Of a stretch of DNA of 64,000 nucleotides, positions 45,001-52,654 are shown in pieces. Position 1 is the first letter of the stretch. Each line of letters opens with the position of its first letter. The notes beneath the pieces were generated by a model, which saw only the letters and a list, made by a program, of their open reading frames with translations, was not told the DNA's origin and searched no databases. A program made the translations under genes and the position numbers. The DNA comes from Deinococcus betulae (lineage in GTDB: Bacteria > Deinococcota > Deinococci > Deinococcales > Deinococcaceae), in assembly GCF_020166395.1 (NCBI RefSeq), contig NZ_JAIQXU010000016.1, positions 1-64,000 on the forward strand, in the 5' to 3' direction.

Positions 45001-46775
45001 CGAAAACTGTTGTCGATCAAAGTCCGAAGCAACTGGTGCAGGTGGGCGAGCCAACGGTAGGACCAGTCGTGGAGAAGACAGAGGAAACGGTCCTGATGCA
45101 AGAGGTGCCGCCCAGCTTTGATGATGGTCAGGGTTTTGCTATGCCACTGTATGCCAATAGTCTCATTGAGGTACTGGCATCCAACGAGGATTTGAGGAGT
45201 CAATATAGAAATTGGTTGGATCAAGTCACCACGGTAGACGATTACAGCTTAAAACAAATCTTGGACGCCGAGAAAACACTTGGCGACGCAGATCGAGCAG
45301 CTCATGAGGTCGCCGTCGCAACGCTCGATTTAGCGCGGAAGAATGGTTTGGGTGCACGAGCGTTACAGAATCTTGAGGACATCTTTAAATCGACCAGCAG
45401 CTTAAGTCCTATTGAAAGGCTAAACAAAAATGCCATTGTCTCACTCTCCGTCTTTGCGGGATCTAAGGGCGTCGGTAACGAATACTTAGGCCAGTACTTG
45501 GAGAAGGTGGGAGACGCTGCACGAAAGGCAAATGCTTCGAAAAGTCCCGCCAGTCTTGGTGCAAATATGGATGCTTTCCTCAATGCTGTTGACTCGACAG
45601 TACCGGGCTGGGGTCCCGTGATTCAAAATGGTCAGATAGGGTCCGAGTTAGGCAAGAAGAGAGGTGCAGGACCATTCCAGTTTTCCGATGGGATTTTTGC
45701 GCTGCTGAGCGTAGAAATGGTCCAGATGAACAAGGTGTATAGCGGTGAAATTCTTGACGGGCTGGTCATTGCCGGCATCTCTGTCGGGGGCCGGGCAGCC
45801 GCTTCAAGTATCCGGGGTAGGTCAGCAGCGAAGGCTAAATACTACGGGCCATCAACACCGAATGGGACGCGTCTGGGATGTGGTAGGAACTCGTTTAGTC
45901 CGTTAACGCCAGTACAAACACTCACGGGTCTGGTAGCGATTTCGGCGTTGACGATTGGCACGCCAGTCTTGGCGTTCAATGAGCAGACCGGGGAGAATGG
46001 GTACTACCCGATCACCGCCGTCCACAAGAATGTTGATCCAGCGATTACCTATCTGACGCTAACGGACCCAGATCAGCGACACAAACTGGAATTTATCGAG
46101 ACGACGCCGGAGCATCCCTTCTACGTCACGGAGCGCTCGGATACTCAGCCTCGGCCCAAGCCGGAAGGGCATAGAGAACTCAGTGACAAATGGGTGGGTG
46201 CAGGCCACCTCAAGATTGGCGACAAGATCAAGCAGGCCGACGGTACGCTTGGCTTGGTCGCCAACGTCATCAACGTTCAGAAAACCCAGGAGATGTTCAA
46301 CCTCACCGTAGACGAGGCGCACACCTACTATGTCGGCCAGGACGGCTGGTTAGTTCATAACGAAGGTAATGGACTTACCAACATTCCCCAAGGGACCAAA
46401 ATCTATAAATACGTTAATGAAATTGATTATGAAAGATATATGAGAACTGGAATGATTACAGCGTCTGACGGACGGGTGTTTCTAACACTTGATCAAGTGC
46501 CTGAAAGATTCGCAAATCAACTTCTTTTTGCTGGTAGTCGTCAAGATACTTATGCAGGAAAAGGTAGTCATGTTATCATTATGCAGGTGACAAACCCAGA
46601 AGGCATTTGGGTTGATCCGTCCAAAGCCACTCAATTCAATGAGATTATTCATATGAATACATTGAGATTTGGCCGAGGGGGAGTTCAAGTCGTTGGTGGT
46701 GGAGTTAATACATTTGATAACTATGTTGACGGGACGATGGATCTACTCGAAAAAATAACCTGCCCCACAAGGTAA
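39042..46775 (+). CDS. Rhs polymorphic toxin 2 with Hint domain
   Basis: 2,577 aa from ATG 39042 with the same GGGTGAGAAGT leader as Rhs1. Order: Sec signal peptide (RRYGGALLALLFLTTTHLPGVVALA); Pro/Gly linker; no FG-GAP insert (the RHS region follows directly); many YD repeats; helical stretch; Hint from C2280 (CGRNSFSPLTPVQTLTGL) to H2439-N2440 (GWLVHN); 137-residue toxin (IYKYVNEIDYERYMRTGMITASDGRVFLTLDQVPE...GKGSHVIIMQV...). The toxin fold has an ADP-ribosyltransferase-like flavour, but no catalytic triad can be named. It is divergent from Rhs1 and nearly the same in the N-terminus and Hint, while toxins and immunity genes differ. Confidence 0.93.
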   Translation: MTIRTRRSHAPPSTPRRYGGALLALLFLTTTHLPGVVALAAPQIFARVGPGVSGLPASFAAFTDPSFGELSDAINVASGNAYVQTANLNWNNLLSPGTSVSTGGTGGSNGGGTTTPPATPPPPPTPCKPGKPCIDPVGPQPASTSASQASTASTSNTNTTPIKTQTTGLLRLFGFKTAPGSPTLNEYALGLGDGGQQLFRPATAAEVSAGPSWVKERYANKSGVVFFISKPQNGVQTDETWLLGYTLSSGRIIAHYYDHQGTRTTFYDDGEFADYTQTPHEQYRGAKDKTDPDGLATSTPKTEFTYTGPGNGHLRRVKDSWGRVTTYQWDESAGVIKAVNMLLRDENDDTKWARRTEYDYGTEGNQRVVTSVTYRTSDGRGGTLSREFKLAYQTGANSEVLLTSIKRPVLGSQSSKTTTYFYDTQNRVIKTTVLGEPDLTLTYGQSPAEPQGAGGLMVTQTQQDKITVYHFSPEGWLRRYSVRDLNPVSAEDRDSTKGTGLTTVSTYDANGRVTAQTLPGGKQVRNTYDRHGNLATTAEYRAATDTTPERQTTYVYDDDNQVKSVTQEATASGSQGRFNDQLASDATYSYEAVQKAYTYVSHASVPIDNQRFVANQLIGEALSVGTVLKHTTHTALDIRGRVTDVQLYLGGQNTPYTNTSYSYPTEGTTQWLVYPSAMTVVGHDKGQSIRQYADQPSVKNDNGLSTDYFYDEYGNVVREYISQSHVYKWDGTTARIAQRHHWWAYNGFGQPVWDSLWEYHPETGLWPQLISRQWLYHSSGELNVLWDGTPKHVTKYGYFESGNNLGRVKSISEGMGDDSASDVATSHKMTIFDYDVYGRPNRVKVDGFETKTTYDTLDRPVEVNQPDYTTTITRYDLNGQPWIVTTRSNDGYSFMFTHNTDSFGREYLTETPTGNIRTYYDAFDRPVKITDDRLTMNAAGADRSTYFKYDSAGNLIKKLSPVLSSASSQTPLAYKDARRPYESYEYDLLDRQTGKGIMVSGAAINPTDFVAPTSATLAWTRTSYDVFDRPSTVTDPDGYETLLTYDNSGNVVTTEREVWKKTEAEYDTVKNFDRITTRTAYDALSRPVQTVDGRGNSKKAQYTFFGPTAEINERGITTKQYTYTPDGLLQATLEPDPQSDSGMVTTEYREYTTRQFPAKIYRALMTTEAAPNTGALTSYEYDFAGRPTQTILPATSNVPSATITQTYHSNGQVKAMTDANGFPTTMEYDWAGRLIAKHEKAREGSPTDSAAGLGNGLHSTYNYDASGNLTKKTERGLITEYKSNSLGKVISESHPRVGESTATNWKLTTYRLDGLPTAKTSFSYQGNLAATPDILTRTDSRITHTTGNMNLVEYSLRGLRVSETSWGTNHAREYLRTEFVNGLGQRYLQKFIGDTGIYAEQKSDEATLLGHANSVSFWRFDENSNLLEKWDTPMNGDSGSVRDATDKQNWFIYVYSPSNKETKQTRSIRIRAKSGVPSNVLTTTYGGAEGIYLAASGSITTTSYTRRDQIEKSTTEGKALPSISFYGRQDRLSDTGPSRHQRYSYYLDGRVQTVWTGNGYTDQARKTIDSYDQRGRETSVSDENKGQNLSANGQVSTVYTADGETKSSVTQDGVLVYESTVRPSVGGLIGYEKTKQRRKEEPMYAGAPDRFYYWNSETKIGYGGNNTNGTARPSDAVAEENNISRASESKDKDYYTRDAIKEYNSYGLLASTTIKNVWKHCRFKDGSGNCTDYVNGDEPREIKLGNEYTLGDGFLFREGKAGSREDYVASNEYTLDSVGNRLAYGGYKKRYNPQGQVASYNLKSNSTIGQFGNMDDGSRYNDFRYDPYGDLALTSTGQISEMGDREYGMWLKEYAIFRDFTDIIKVGGAVQTMNRWAGSYMQDCDKGPNDCKIFDYYFNSVLQYRDATYSLFDSFDDGVAWNGTQIFAIVRSVNSLDAPLKSLSNTLKINPLDITAPTLPKLVDPTKISPGVSGKSTADEVRPVEKAKTVVDQSPKQLVQVGEPTVGPVVEKTEETVLMQEVPPSFDDGQGFAMPLYANSLIEVLASNEDLRSQYRNWLDQVTTVDDYSLKQILDAEKTLGDADRAAHEVAVATLDLARKNGLGARALQNLEDIFKSTSSLSPIERLNKNAIVSLSVFAGSKGVGNEYLGQYLEKVGDAARKANASKSPASLGANMDAFLNAVDSTVPGWGPVIQNGQIGSELGKKRGAGPFQFSDGIFALLSVEMVQMNKVYSGEILDGLVIAGISVGGRAAASSIRGRSAAKAKYYGPSTPNGTRLGCGRNSFSPLTPVQTLTGLVAISALTIGTPVLAFNEQTGENGYYPITAVHKNVDPAITYLTLTDPDQRHKLEFIETTPEHPFYVTERSDTQPRPKPEGHRELSDKWVGAGHLKIGDKIKQADGTLGLVANVINVQKTQEMFNLTVDEAHTYYVGQDGWLVHNEGNGLTNIPQGTKIYKYVNEIDYERYMRTGMITASDGRVFLTLDQVPERFANQLLFAGSRQDTYAGKGSHVIIMQVTNPEGIWVDPSKATQFNEIIHMNTLRFGRGGVQVVGGGVNTFDNYVDGTMDLLEKITCPTR

Positions 46776-46789
46776 TGCATAGGAGTTAA

Positions 46790-47251
46790 ATGTCTAAACA
46801 TGATCTCTCTTTAAAATTAATAGGTGGGTCTGATGATATTGAGCTTTTTGCGGCACATGAGACTATATTACGCGCTCTGATAATAACTAAATTGTGTGAT
46901 TTACCTGAGTCAGATAGAGTTATTGATAGTTCTATTATAAAAAGTATTGCCGATTCTCTTACTCGGGACATGGATAATCTTGGAGCCAAGATAGGGATAC
47001 GCCCCAATGGTTCTCAAAAAAAGTTTCTTACTGTTTCAGGCTGTACTGATAGATCCTATGTTGCGCTTCTTAATAGAGTTTGCTGTGGAAGTCAAAGTCG
47101 CATCAGAGAATATCTGAATTCATCTCACGATGACCAAGCGGTAGAATACATAAACTATCTATTCTCTCCCTTCATTATCGACAGTATACTAGCTCTGAAA
47201 TTTAAAAGTGATGTCGCTAACTTGAGTCAATCCATGAATGAGCCTTCTTAG
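46790..47251 (+). CDS. putative immunity protein for Rhs toxin 2
   Basis: 153 aa, ATG 46790, with AGGAGTTAA just upstream and only 14 bp after the toxin stop. Low GC like the toxin tip. Soluble and helix-rich (IGGSDDIELFAAHETILRALIITKLCDLPE...IREYLNSSHDDQAVEYINYLF). It resembles no immunity protein I know and is unrelated to the partner of Rhs1, as expected if each toxin tip brings its own antidote. Role inferred from position. Confidence 0.7.
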   Translation: MSKHDLSLKLIGGSDDIELFAAHETILRALIITKLCDLPESDRVIDSSIIKSIADSLTRDMDNLGAKIGIRPNGSQKKFLTVSGCTDRSYVALLNRVCCGSQSRIREYLNSSHDDQAVEYINYLFSPFIIDSILALKFKSDVANLSQSMNEPS

Positions 47252-47435
47252 ATAAGAAGAGGGTCGCCAAGCCGACTCATTACGCTTGCAGCAACTGAGC
47301 CCCAACTGCCAGCCGCTCCACCTTCCCTTCTGGGACGTGGGGCGGCTCACTGTGACCTGCGCCCCGCAATCGGATCCACCTGAAATCGGAGGAATTTGGC
47401 ACACTCAGGGAACAACGTTCTCCAGGAGAGTCACC

Positions 47436-47699
47436 ATGGGAGGAGCACGGCAGACCGAAGAGCAGATTGCCTTAGCCCTGCGGCAGGTCGAGACCGGCAC
47501 CTCGGTCGGAGAAGTCTGCTGGAAGATGGGCATCATCGAGTCGACCTTCTACATCTGGCAGAAAAAGTATGGCGGGCTGGGGGTCGCCGAGTTGCAGCGG
47601 CTTCGTCAGCTGGAGGAGAACCGCAAACTCAAGCAACTCATGGCGGATCTGAGCCTGGACAAGGCGATGCTACAGGAGGTCATCTCAAAAAAGCTGTGA
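47436..47699 (+). CDS. IS3 OrfA (helix-turn-helix, leucine zipper)
   Basis: 87 aa from ATG 47436 with AGGAG upstream. HTH in EEQIALALRQVETGTSVGEVCWKMGIIESTFYIWQKKY, then a coiled coil (LRQLEENRKLKQLMADLSLDKAMLQEVISKK). It ends with AAAAAAG just before the stop (about 47686), the usual -1 slippery site of IS3 elements. The shifted frame continues into orfB. It binds the IS ends; intact itself, but its partner is dead. Confidence 0.85.
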   Translation: MGGARQTEEQIALALRQVETGTSVGEVCWKMGIIESTFYIWQKKYGGLGVAELQRLRQLEENRKLKQLMADLSLDKAMLQEVISKKL

Positions 47700-48452
47700 A
47701 CCCCCGCCAGCGGCGAGCATGTCGCGGTCTCCAGCTGGCGCGCTCTACGTACTGGTACGTCTTCAGGAAACGGGTGGACGAGCCGGCCATCATCCAGCGC
47801 ATGACCGAGATTGCGGGCGGGCGTGTGCGCTCTGGATGCCGACGCATCCACGTCCTGATGGCTCGGGAGGGCTGGCGCATCAACCACAAACGGCCCCCTC
47901 GGCTGTACACCCAGACCAGGCTCAATCTCAGGATGAAGCGACCGCAACGACACATCAGCGCGGCACGATCCAATGAGGTATGGGCCATGTACCCAGCTCT
48001 ACGACGGCCGGCGGCTGCGGGCCTTGACGGTGGTCGATGTCTTCCCCTGGGAATGCCTGGCCATACTGGTCAATCAAAGTCTGAAAGGGACTGACGTCGT
48101 GGCCACCATGCGGCAGATCAGCGAAAGCAGAGGGAGTCATCAGCGGATTCAAGTCGACAATGGCAGTGAGTTCATCAGCAAGGTGGTCAATCTATAGGCC
48201 TACCAGTATGGCGTATCGCTGGATTTTTCCCGTCCAGGAAAGCCCATAGACGATCCGTTCATCGGATCGTTCCACGGCAGTTTCCGGGACGGATGCCTGA
48301 ACACCCACTGGTTCTTGACGCTTGAGGATGCCCGCCGGAAGGTCGAAGAGTACAATGCGTTCAGGCCGCATTCCGCACTGAAAAACCTCGCGCCCAGCGC
48401 GTTCGCAGCGCAGTTCGCCTCGCTCCACGTCCAGCCGGAGATTCCGATTTGA
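47687..48452 (+). pseudogene. IS3 OrfB (DDE transposase), frameshift and stop
   Basis: Reads on from the slippery site as KKAVNPRQRRACRGLQLARSTYWY...RRIHVLMAREGW...SNEVWAM. It then needs a frame change near 47985 to continue as QLYDGRRLRALTVVDVFPWECLAI...RIQVDNGSEFISKVVNL, where the second D and G-S-E-F are visible. A TAG at 48195 follows, then YGVSLDFSRPGKPIDDPFIGSFHGSFRDGCLNTHWF...EEYNAFRPHSAL. All IS3 landmarks are present but broken. Confidence 0.85.
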
Positions 48453-48597
48453 CCTGGACCCGTTATTGGGGGCAGCTCAGATGCGGCTCGATTTGCAATC
48501 AGACTGGCACCGGAAACAGAGGCAAGGTCACCGTACCTTTGCGCGGCCCGGCTGTAAGTCAGTGGCTTCCTCATCCGTAACGTTTGCACTTGCTGCC

Positions 48598-49533
48598 TTA
48601 TAACTCAAGCAGGTGCTTCCTCAAGCGGTCGTCTGCCCATTTGCCATAGGTGCGTGCCGTTTGAACGTCGCTGTGCCCCAAATGCTCTGCGACATCTTGA
48701 AGTTGAAATCCTGCTCGCACCAGCTGTGTGCCTGCCGTGTGCCGGAGCGCGTGAAGACCCAGGTAAGGAATGCCTACTTGACGACACAGGGTTCGCAGGC
48801 GACTTCGCGCGGCCTCTGGCGTGCGGCCAATGACAAGCTCAATTGGATGCTGCTCCCTGAGCACCTGCAAATCCAAGATGAGCGAGGTCGGTAGCAACAC
48901 CCGCCTGGTTTTCCCTCCTTTGCCGTTGACCACAGTCAAGGCGCCGCTGTCCAGATCGACATTGCTCCAGGTCAGGTTCGTGATCTCAGAAGCCCGCAGT
49001 CCGGCAATAGCCCCGAGCCGCAGGAGCACTCGCATCTCCAAGGAAGCGGCGGCGAGGAGCAGCTGCACATCCGCTTCCGGATAAGGCTGCCGCTTGTCCC
49101 AGGGGCGGCGTTTGTCTTTCTTCGGTCTGGTGTCGGTAAATGGGGTGTCTTTCGTGGCTTTGGCCCAGCGGAGGGCCGCGTACAGCGCCCGTGCGCCGGC
49201 TAAAAGAACGCCAACGCTAGACGGCGACTTTCCTGCTGCTTCTAGTGACCGCACCCACAGGTCAGTGTCTTCTGATGCCGGGTGCATCACCTTCACGGCA
49301 TTGTCAGTGGCGTAACTCAACCAGGTCTTGGCCCCCAACCGGTATTTGCGCAGGGTCTCCGGGCTGACATGTCCATGTGTGCGGACATGGTGGGCTTCTA
49401 ACAGCTCCAGCAAGGTGGCTGTGTCGCGTCCGGCGACAGCCGCAACTGCCCGGCGCCGGCGCTCCTCCAGGGGCAGCGCGGCCCAGGCCCGCAACGGCGC
49501 AAGTTGTCCGTGCCGGTACAGGTCGAGGGTCAT
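48598..49533 (-). CDS. tyrosine recombinase (XerC/D-like integrase)
   Basis: 311 aa. N-terminal SAM-like domain (VSPETLRKYRLGAKTWLSYA). Catalytic domain with R in GLRASEITNLTW, the K strand NGKGGKTRRVLL, HALRHTAG (H-x-x-R), LGHSDVQTARTY (H and the nucleophile Y). Full residue set, so it is likely active in site-specific recombination, perhaps plasmid dimer resolution or integration. GTG/ATG 49533 overlaps the stop of the membrane protein upstream (49530). No attachment site could be picked out. Confidence 0.9.
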   Translation of the reverse strand: MTLDLYRHGQLAPLRAWAALPLEERRRRAVAAVAGRDTATLLELLEAHHVRTHGHVSPETLRKYRLGAKTWLSYATDNAVKVMHPASEDTDLWVRSLEAAGKSPSSVGVLLAGARALYAALRWAKATKDTPFTDTRPKKDKRRPWDKRQPYPEADVQLLLAAASLEMRVLLRLGAIAGLRASEITNLTWSNVDLDSGALTVVNGKGGKTRRVLLPTSLILDLQVLREQHPIELVIGRTPEAARSRLRTLCRQVGIPYLGLHALRHTAGTQLVRAGFQLQDVAEHLGHSDVQTARTYGKWADDRLRKHLLEL

Positions 49534-50321
49534 CTCCCCTCCCTCATCTGGTCCCTGGATTCTTCGGCAAGATTTTTCTTGAGTGCCGCCACACGCTCCA
49601 GAAGATCGGCAATATCGGGCAAGCTGGCCAGGCTGGCACTGGCGAACAAGATGCCGAAGCTACCCAGGAGCAGGACGGCAACGGTGATTAAGAGGGTCTC
49701 AGCTGTGATGGGCAGTCCGACCAGCGGAATCTTCACCTCGTTGTCCTGCAAGTACTTGCCCGCACTGAATATCCCGAACATCAGGAACAGCGCACCCACG
49801 ACGCCACCCGCTTTGTTCGGCCCCAGAATCACAGATATGCGGGAGGTCAGGCGCTGATCAGCGGCGCGGGCCGAGGCGGCCACATGAAGAAGGGCGGGCC
49901 GGGAGAACGCGTAGAGGGCCCGAATCAGTTCCGCTTCGCGCGCGGCCGAACTGTTGAGCAGCTGCGGGGTCTCCAGTCGTCTGTGCTTCCACTCTCTGAA
50001 CAGACTGGACCCACCCAGCCAGGCGCTAATGACGACACAGACCAGCGCGAGGAGCGCAAAAGTGAGTGGAATCCACGGATTTGGAATGGGCAGTTGGGTC
50101 AGGGCGAGCCCAACGACGACGCCGCACCAATATCGGGTGGCCAGTTGTTCCTGCTGCTCACGTGGCGTCGGGGCGGTCCGGGGCCTGAGAGTCTGGCCCT
50201 CAAAGGGGATCAGCAGAGCGTGGATATTCGTCACTTCTTGTAAGACTTGACCCTCAGCTGTCTCTGCCGGGGTGGCGGGCGGGGTGTCAGCGGCCAGTGG
50301 TTCCGCTGTGGGATGACTCAT
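49530..50321 (-). CDS. membrane protein coupled to the recombinase
   Basis: 263 aa, ATG 50321. It has two helix pairs: about 72-105 (CGVVVGLALTQLPIPNPWIPLTFALLALVCVVIS) and about 175-230 (GGVVGALFLMFGIFSAGKYL...LLITVAVLLLGSFGILFASASLASL), with a long amphipathic loop and a charged coiled tail (VAALKKNLAEESRDQ). Acidic Pro-rich N-terminus. ATGA overlap with the recombinase implies co-translation. Function unknown. Confidence 0.7.
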   Translation of the reverse strand: MSHPTAEPLAADTPPATPAETAEGQVLQEVTNIHALLIPFEGQTLRPRTAPTPREQQEQLATRYWCGVVVGLALTQLPIPNPWIPLTFALLALVCVVISAWLGGSSLFREWKHRRLETPQLLNSSAAREAELIRALYAFSRPALLHVAASARAADQRLTSRISVILGPNKAGGVVGALFLMFGIFSAGKYLQDNEVKIPLVGLPITAETLLITVAVLLLGSFGILFASASLASLPDIADLLERVAALKKNLAEESRDQMREGR

Positions 50322-50554
50322 GCCAGCTCCATAAATTCACTGTAGCCGACCCACCTTGCTGGTAATGTGTCTTACCAAAAGGATAGACAATGGAGCTCAG
50401 TGAGGTGAGGTCTCTAGTCCTGGGTTCAAGGATCTCCCATTCAACGCTATGTCCCTCGTTTTGAGCGGGCTTGCCTGAGCGGTTTGGAAACTGAGACAGC
50501 CGCCGGTCAAACACGGCAAGACAGGCGGAACTAACGGTGAGAGTGAAGTGCAGG
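50322..50554. other. short gap with open minus frame
   Basis: A minus-strand frame (FDRRLSQFPNRSGKPAQNEGHSVEWEILEPRTRDLTSL...) stays open across this 233-bp gap but has no good start and no known family. Left as non-coding; it may be a gene remnant. Confidence 0.35.
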
Positions 50555-51154
50555 CTACTGGTCAACACTGTTGGTGTCGTCCTGTAGTCTGCGGCGCACG
50601 GCCTGGAACGCCCGGTGCGCCGCGTCAGCCACCAGGAACCCCTCGTAGTCCTGACCCCTATCGTGCACGCTGACGTGTAGCAGTACAGGTAATGCGTTTT
50701 CCGTGCCCACCGTCGCGAGTGCATCTGCCGCCGACCAACGAACATCTGGATCCTCGTCACTTAGCAGCACCCGAGTGAGCAGTGCGCTCGACGCCTCTCC
50801 AGGGAGCTCCCTCAGCTTGTCGCAGACGGCGCAGCGCCACTCCTCACTCTGAGAGGTGAGGACCTCGGCCAGAAACGTCAGGCCACCCGGATGTGGGAGA
50901 TGCGCGAGCAGACTGAAGGCCTGGCCAGCCAACCACTGGTCCTCTCTCTGTTGGTAGAGCGCACAGAAGAAGGCGTGCAGCTGGTCGGGGTCAAAGCGTT
51001 TAGCGTATTCAAGGGCTTCGCGCTGGACCGCGTCAAAGGCCTCTTCAGCTGCGCTATCGAAGGTGGATGGGTCGGCCTGCGGATTGAGTTCCAATTGAAC
51101 CTGCAGGAAACAGAGCAACCGTTGGCGCGCGGCCTCATCAAAAGAGTGGGCCAT
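50555..51154 (-). CDS. HEAT-repeat protein
   Basis: 199 aa, ATG 51154. At least two HEAT repeats: LTFLAEVLTSQSEEWRCAVCDKLRELPGEASSALLTRVLLSDEDPDVRWSAADALATVGTENALPVLLHV. The N-terminal 80 residues are helical (RLLCFLQVQLELNPQADPSTFDSAAEEAFDAVQREALEYA). HEAT repeats act as scaffolds for protein binding. Alone on the minus strand. Confidence 0.75.
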   Translation of the reverse strand: MAHSFDEAARQRLLCFLQVQLELNPQADPSTFDSAAEEAFDAVQREALEYAKRFDPDQLHAFFCALYQQREDQWLAGQAFSLLAHLPHPGGLTFLAEVLTSQSEEWRCAVCDKLRELPGEASSALLTRVLLSDEDPDVRWSAADALATVGTENALPVLLHVSVHDRGQDYEGFLVADAAHRAFQAVRRRLQDDTNSVDQ

Positions 51155-51370
51155 GCACCAAGCTTAGCGTCCCTGGTAAACGGTGACAGAGGCGCAGGCG
51201 CAGCTGAGCTGTGTAAGTAGAGTTCCGAAGTGCGACCAGCATTTTGATCAGTAACCAACTGTCTATTTGGCATCCCAACGGGACCATAAGTGTCATTGAG
51301 CACAACTGGTCGTAAGAGAGGAAGTGCTGTGACGCAGCAAAAATCAGACCTAGAATTGTCTATAATTAAA

Positions 51371-51402
51371 TAGATATCTATATAACTAGATAATTAGGTA
51401 TT
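51371..51402 (+). promoter_or_regulatory. 8-bp repeat array 1 (candidate RHH protein sites)
   Basis: Four head-to-tail 8-bp units of the form TAGRTAWN (one with TATATAAC) fill 51371-51402 exactly. A TATAAT lies just before at 51361-51366. The array stands 20 bp in front of the leader ORF at 51424 and so probably regulates the 51.4-53.0 kb operon. The same period recurs at 53134-53165 and 54010-54049. Confidence 0.6.
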
Positions 51403-51423
51403 TTTCTGATCTGGAGGAGATTG

Positions 51424-51489
51424 ATGTTACCCTTCTGTAACCTCTGGACGAGGGTGGCCTTCCAGAACCTCTCTGGCGGTCACTCTTGA
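51424..51489 (+). CDS. 21-aa leader peptide candidate
   Basis: ATG 51424 to TGA 51487, with an excellent GGAGGAG at 51413-51419. The peptide is MLPFCNLWTRVAFQNLSGG plus HS. Its stop overlaps a TTG (51486) that opens the next long frame. It may serve only to couple translation or to control it; the sequence has no known family. Confidence 0.4.
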   Translation: MLPFCNLWTRVAFQNLSGGHS

Positions 51490-51545
51490 TCCGCCTCTCC
51501 ATTCTGGAGTTTGTCCATCTCTTTCCTATCTCTCAAGGAGCTTCT

Positions 51546-52025
51546 GTGTCGACTCTGCCCCCCTCTTTGGACGCGTCCACGGTCTTGAATGATCTGAAGT
51601 ACATTGTTCACTTTGCCGAACAGGGCACCGGCCTCCGTGTGATCAGCGCTGTCGTCGATTTGACAGCCGTGACCAGCCGGACCGGCGGAGGCGGCACGCC
51701 ACCCATCGCCCTCCTGTCCAAAGACGGGATTGGTGGTGACATGACACGGGCCGATACCCAGCGCATCAGCTTTGCCCTGAAGCGCGCGGCCACACCTAGC
51801 TTCAGCCAGTTGCCTGGGCAACTGCGGGAAGCTGTCGAGATCGTCCGCACTGGTTTGGCCGCCCTGGCCACGTTGCGGGACGATTTTGATGCCACGGCCA
51901 AAATGGAGTTCAAGTTTGAACTGACGAGCGAAGGGAAGTTCAGCTTCTTCGTGCGCCTGGGCGCCAAGGCTGCCGACACCCATAGTCTGACTGTTGAAGT
52001 GGAGGCGGCCTCGGCCCGGACGTGA
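51546..52025 (+). CDS. hypothetical protein, C-terminus resembling Trypco2
   Basis: 159 aa from GTG 51546, five bases after AAGGAG; the longer TTG 51486 frame overlaps the leader stop and is an alternative. N-terminal half unknown. Residues about 120-158 (TAKMEFKFELTSEGKFSFFVRLGAKAADTHSLTVEVEA) resemble the trypsin-co-occurring domain Trypco2, a short beta-rich module found beside proteases in defence-type systems. That match is weak and by eye only. It is coupled (GTGA) to a metallopeptidase-like gene, which fits the co-occurrence theme. Confidence 0.55.
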   Translation: MSTLPPSLDASTVLNDLKYIVHFAEQGTGLRVISAVVDLTAVTSRTGGGGTPPIALLSKDGIGGDMTRADTQRISFALKRAATPSFSQLPGQLREAVEIVRTGLAALATLRDDFDATAKMEFKFELTSEGKFSFFVRLGAKAADTHSLTVEVEAASART

Positions 52026-52654
52026 CGTCTGGCGCTCAGCCGTTGGCGGCCGTCTTCGGCCTGGCCATTCCCCCACGGCATCCTCGGCTGGGCGCCCTTC
52101 GGGCGGCGGCTGACGCTTTGGCTGCGCTGCCCTTGACCGTCTCGGCGGCGCTGGCACCGGTCGGCGTCCGCACCGAACCCATGCGCTACGAGAATGGTCT
52201 GTTCGACTCTGCGAAAGTTGAGCTTGGCGTCCGCATTGCGGATGACGGGATCTTTCCTGGCCTGACACTCCTGCACGAGGTGGGCCACGCTCTGGACTAT
52301 CTGGTGTTTGGTCAGGGTCAGGGCTACGCCAGCCTGACCCGGGCCGGCTCAGACTGGCAGACCTGGTATGCCGCCTGCTTGCGGTCGGACTCGGTTCGGC
52401 GCATCCGAAACCGACTCGCTGATCCTGATTTCGTGCAGGAGGCCAGCTTCGCCGCGTATCTGCTGGAACCCCCAGAACTGTTTGCCCGGTCGTTCGCCCA
52501 GTGGGTGGCCAGCCGGTCGCCGGTCGCCGCCATCCACGCCGATATCTCACAACTGGCACAAAGTGACCTGCCCCAGCAATGGCGGCCAGCCGACTTTGTT
52601 ACGCTGGACGCCGCGCTGGTGACACTGTGTGGCGCAGCCGGAGGTGTGACGTGA
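52022..52654 (+). CDS. gluzincin-type metallopeptidase-like protein (HEVGH)
   Basis: 210 aa from GTG 52022, overlapping the previous stop. H85-EVGH89 in TLLHEVGHALDYLVFG, then a downstream acidic helix in LEPPELFARSFAQWVA (third zinc ligand Glu). HExGHxxD...PExFARxF is the pattern of zinc peptidase domains in phage, plasmid and large polyvalent proteins. N-terminal 70 residues are Ala/Leu-rich and unknown. No signal peptide, so it should act in the cytoplasm. Coupled to genes on both sides. Confidence 0.75.
   Translation: MTSGAQPLAAVFGLAIPPRHPRLGALRAAADALAALPLTVSAALAPVGVRTEPMRYENGLFDSAKVELGVRIADDGIFPGLTLLHEVGHALDYLVFGQGQGYASLTRAGSDWQTWYAACLRSDSVRRIRNRLADPDFVQEASFAAYLLEPPELFARSFAQWVASRSPVAAIHADISQLAQSDLPQQWRPADFVTLDAALVTLCGAAGGVT

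Larger units (their letters stand above)
47353..48479 (+). mobile_element. IS3-family insertion sequence, inactive
   Basis: About 1.13 kb. Imperfect terminal repeats: left TGACCTGCGCCCCGCAATCGG, right (complement) TGAGCTGCCCCCAATAACGG, both leading into AAATCGG. It contains orfA and a degenerate orfB. No convincing target duplication could be seen. Confidence 0.75.

Noticed and set aside
51351..51402. CRISPR or simple AT microsatellite at the 8-bp arrays
   Set aside because: Units are contiguous without spacers and recur at three gene boundaries next to an RHH protein, which fits binding sites better.
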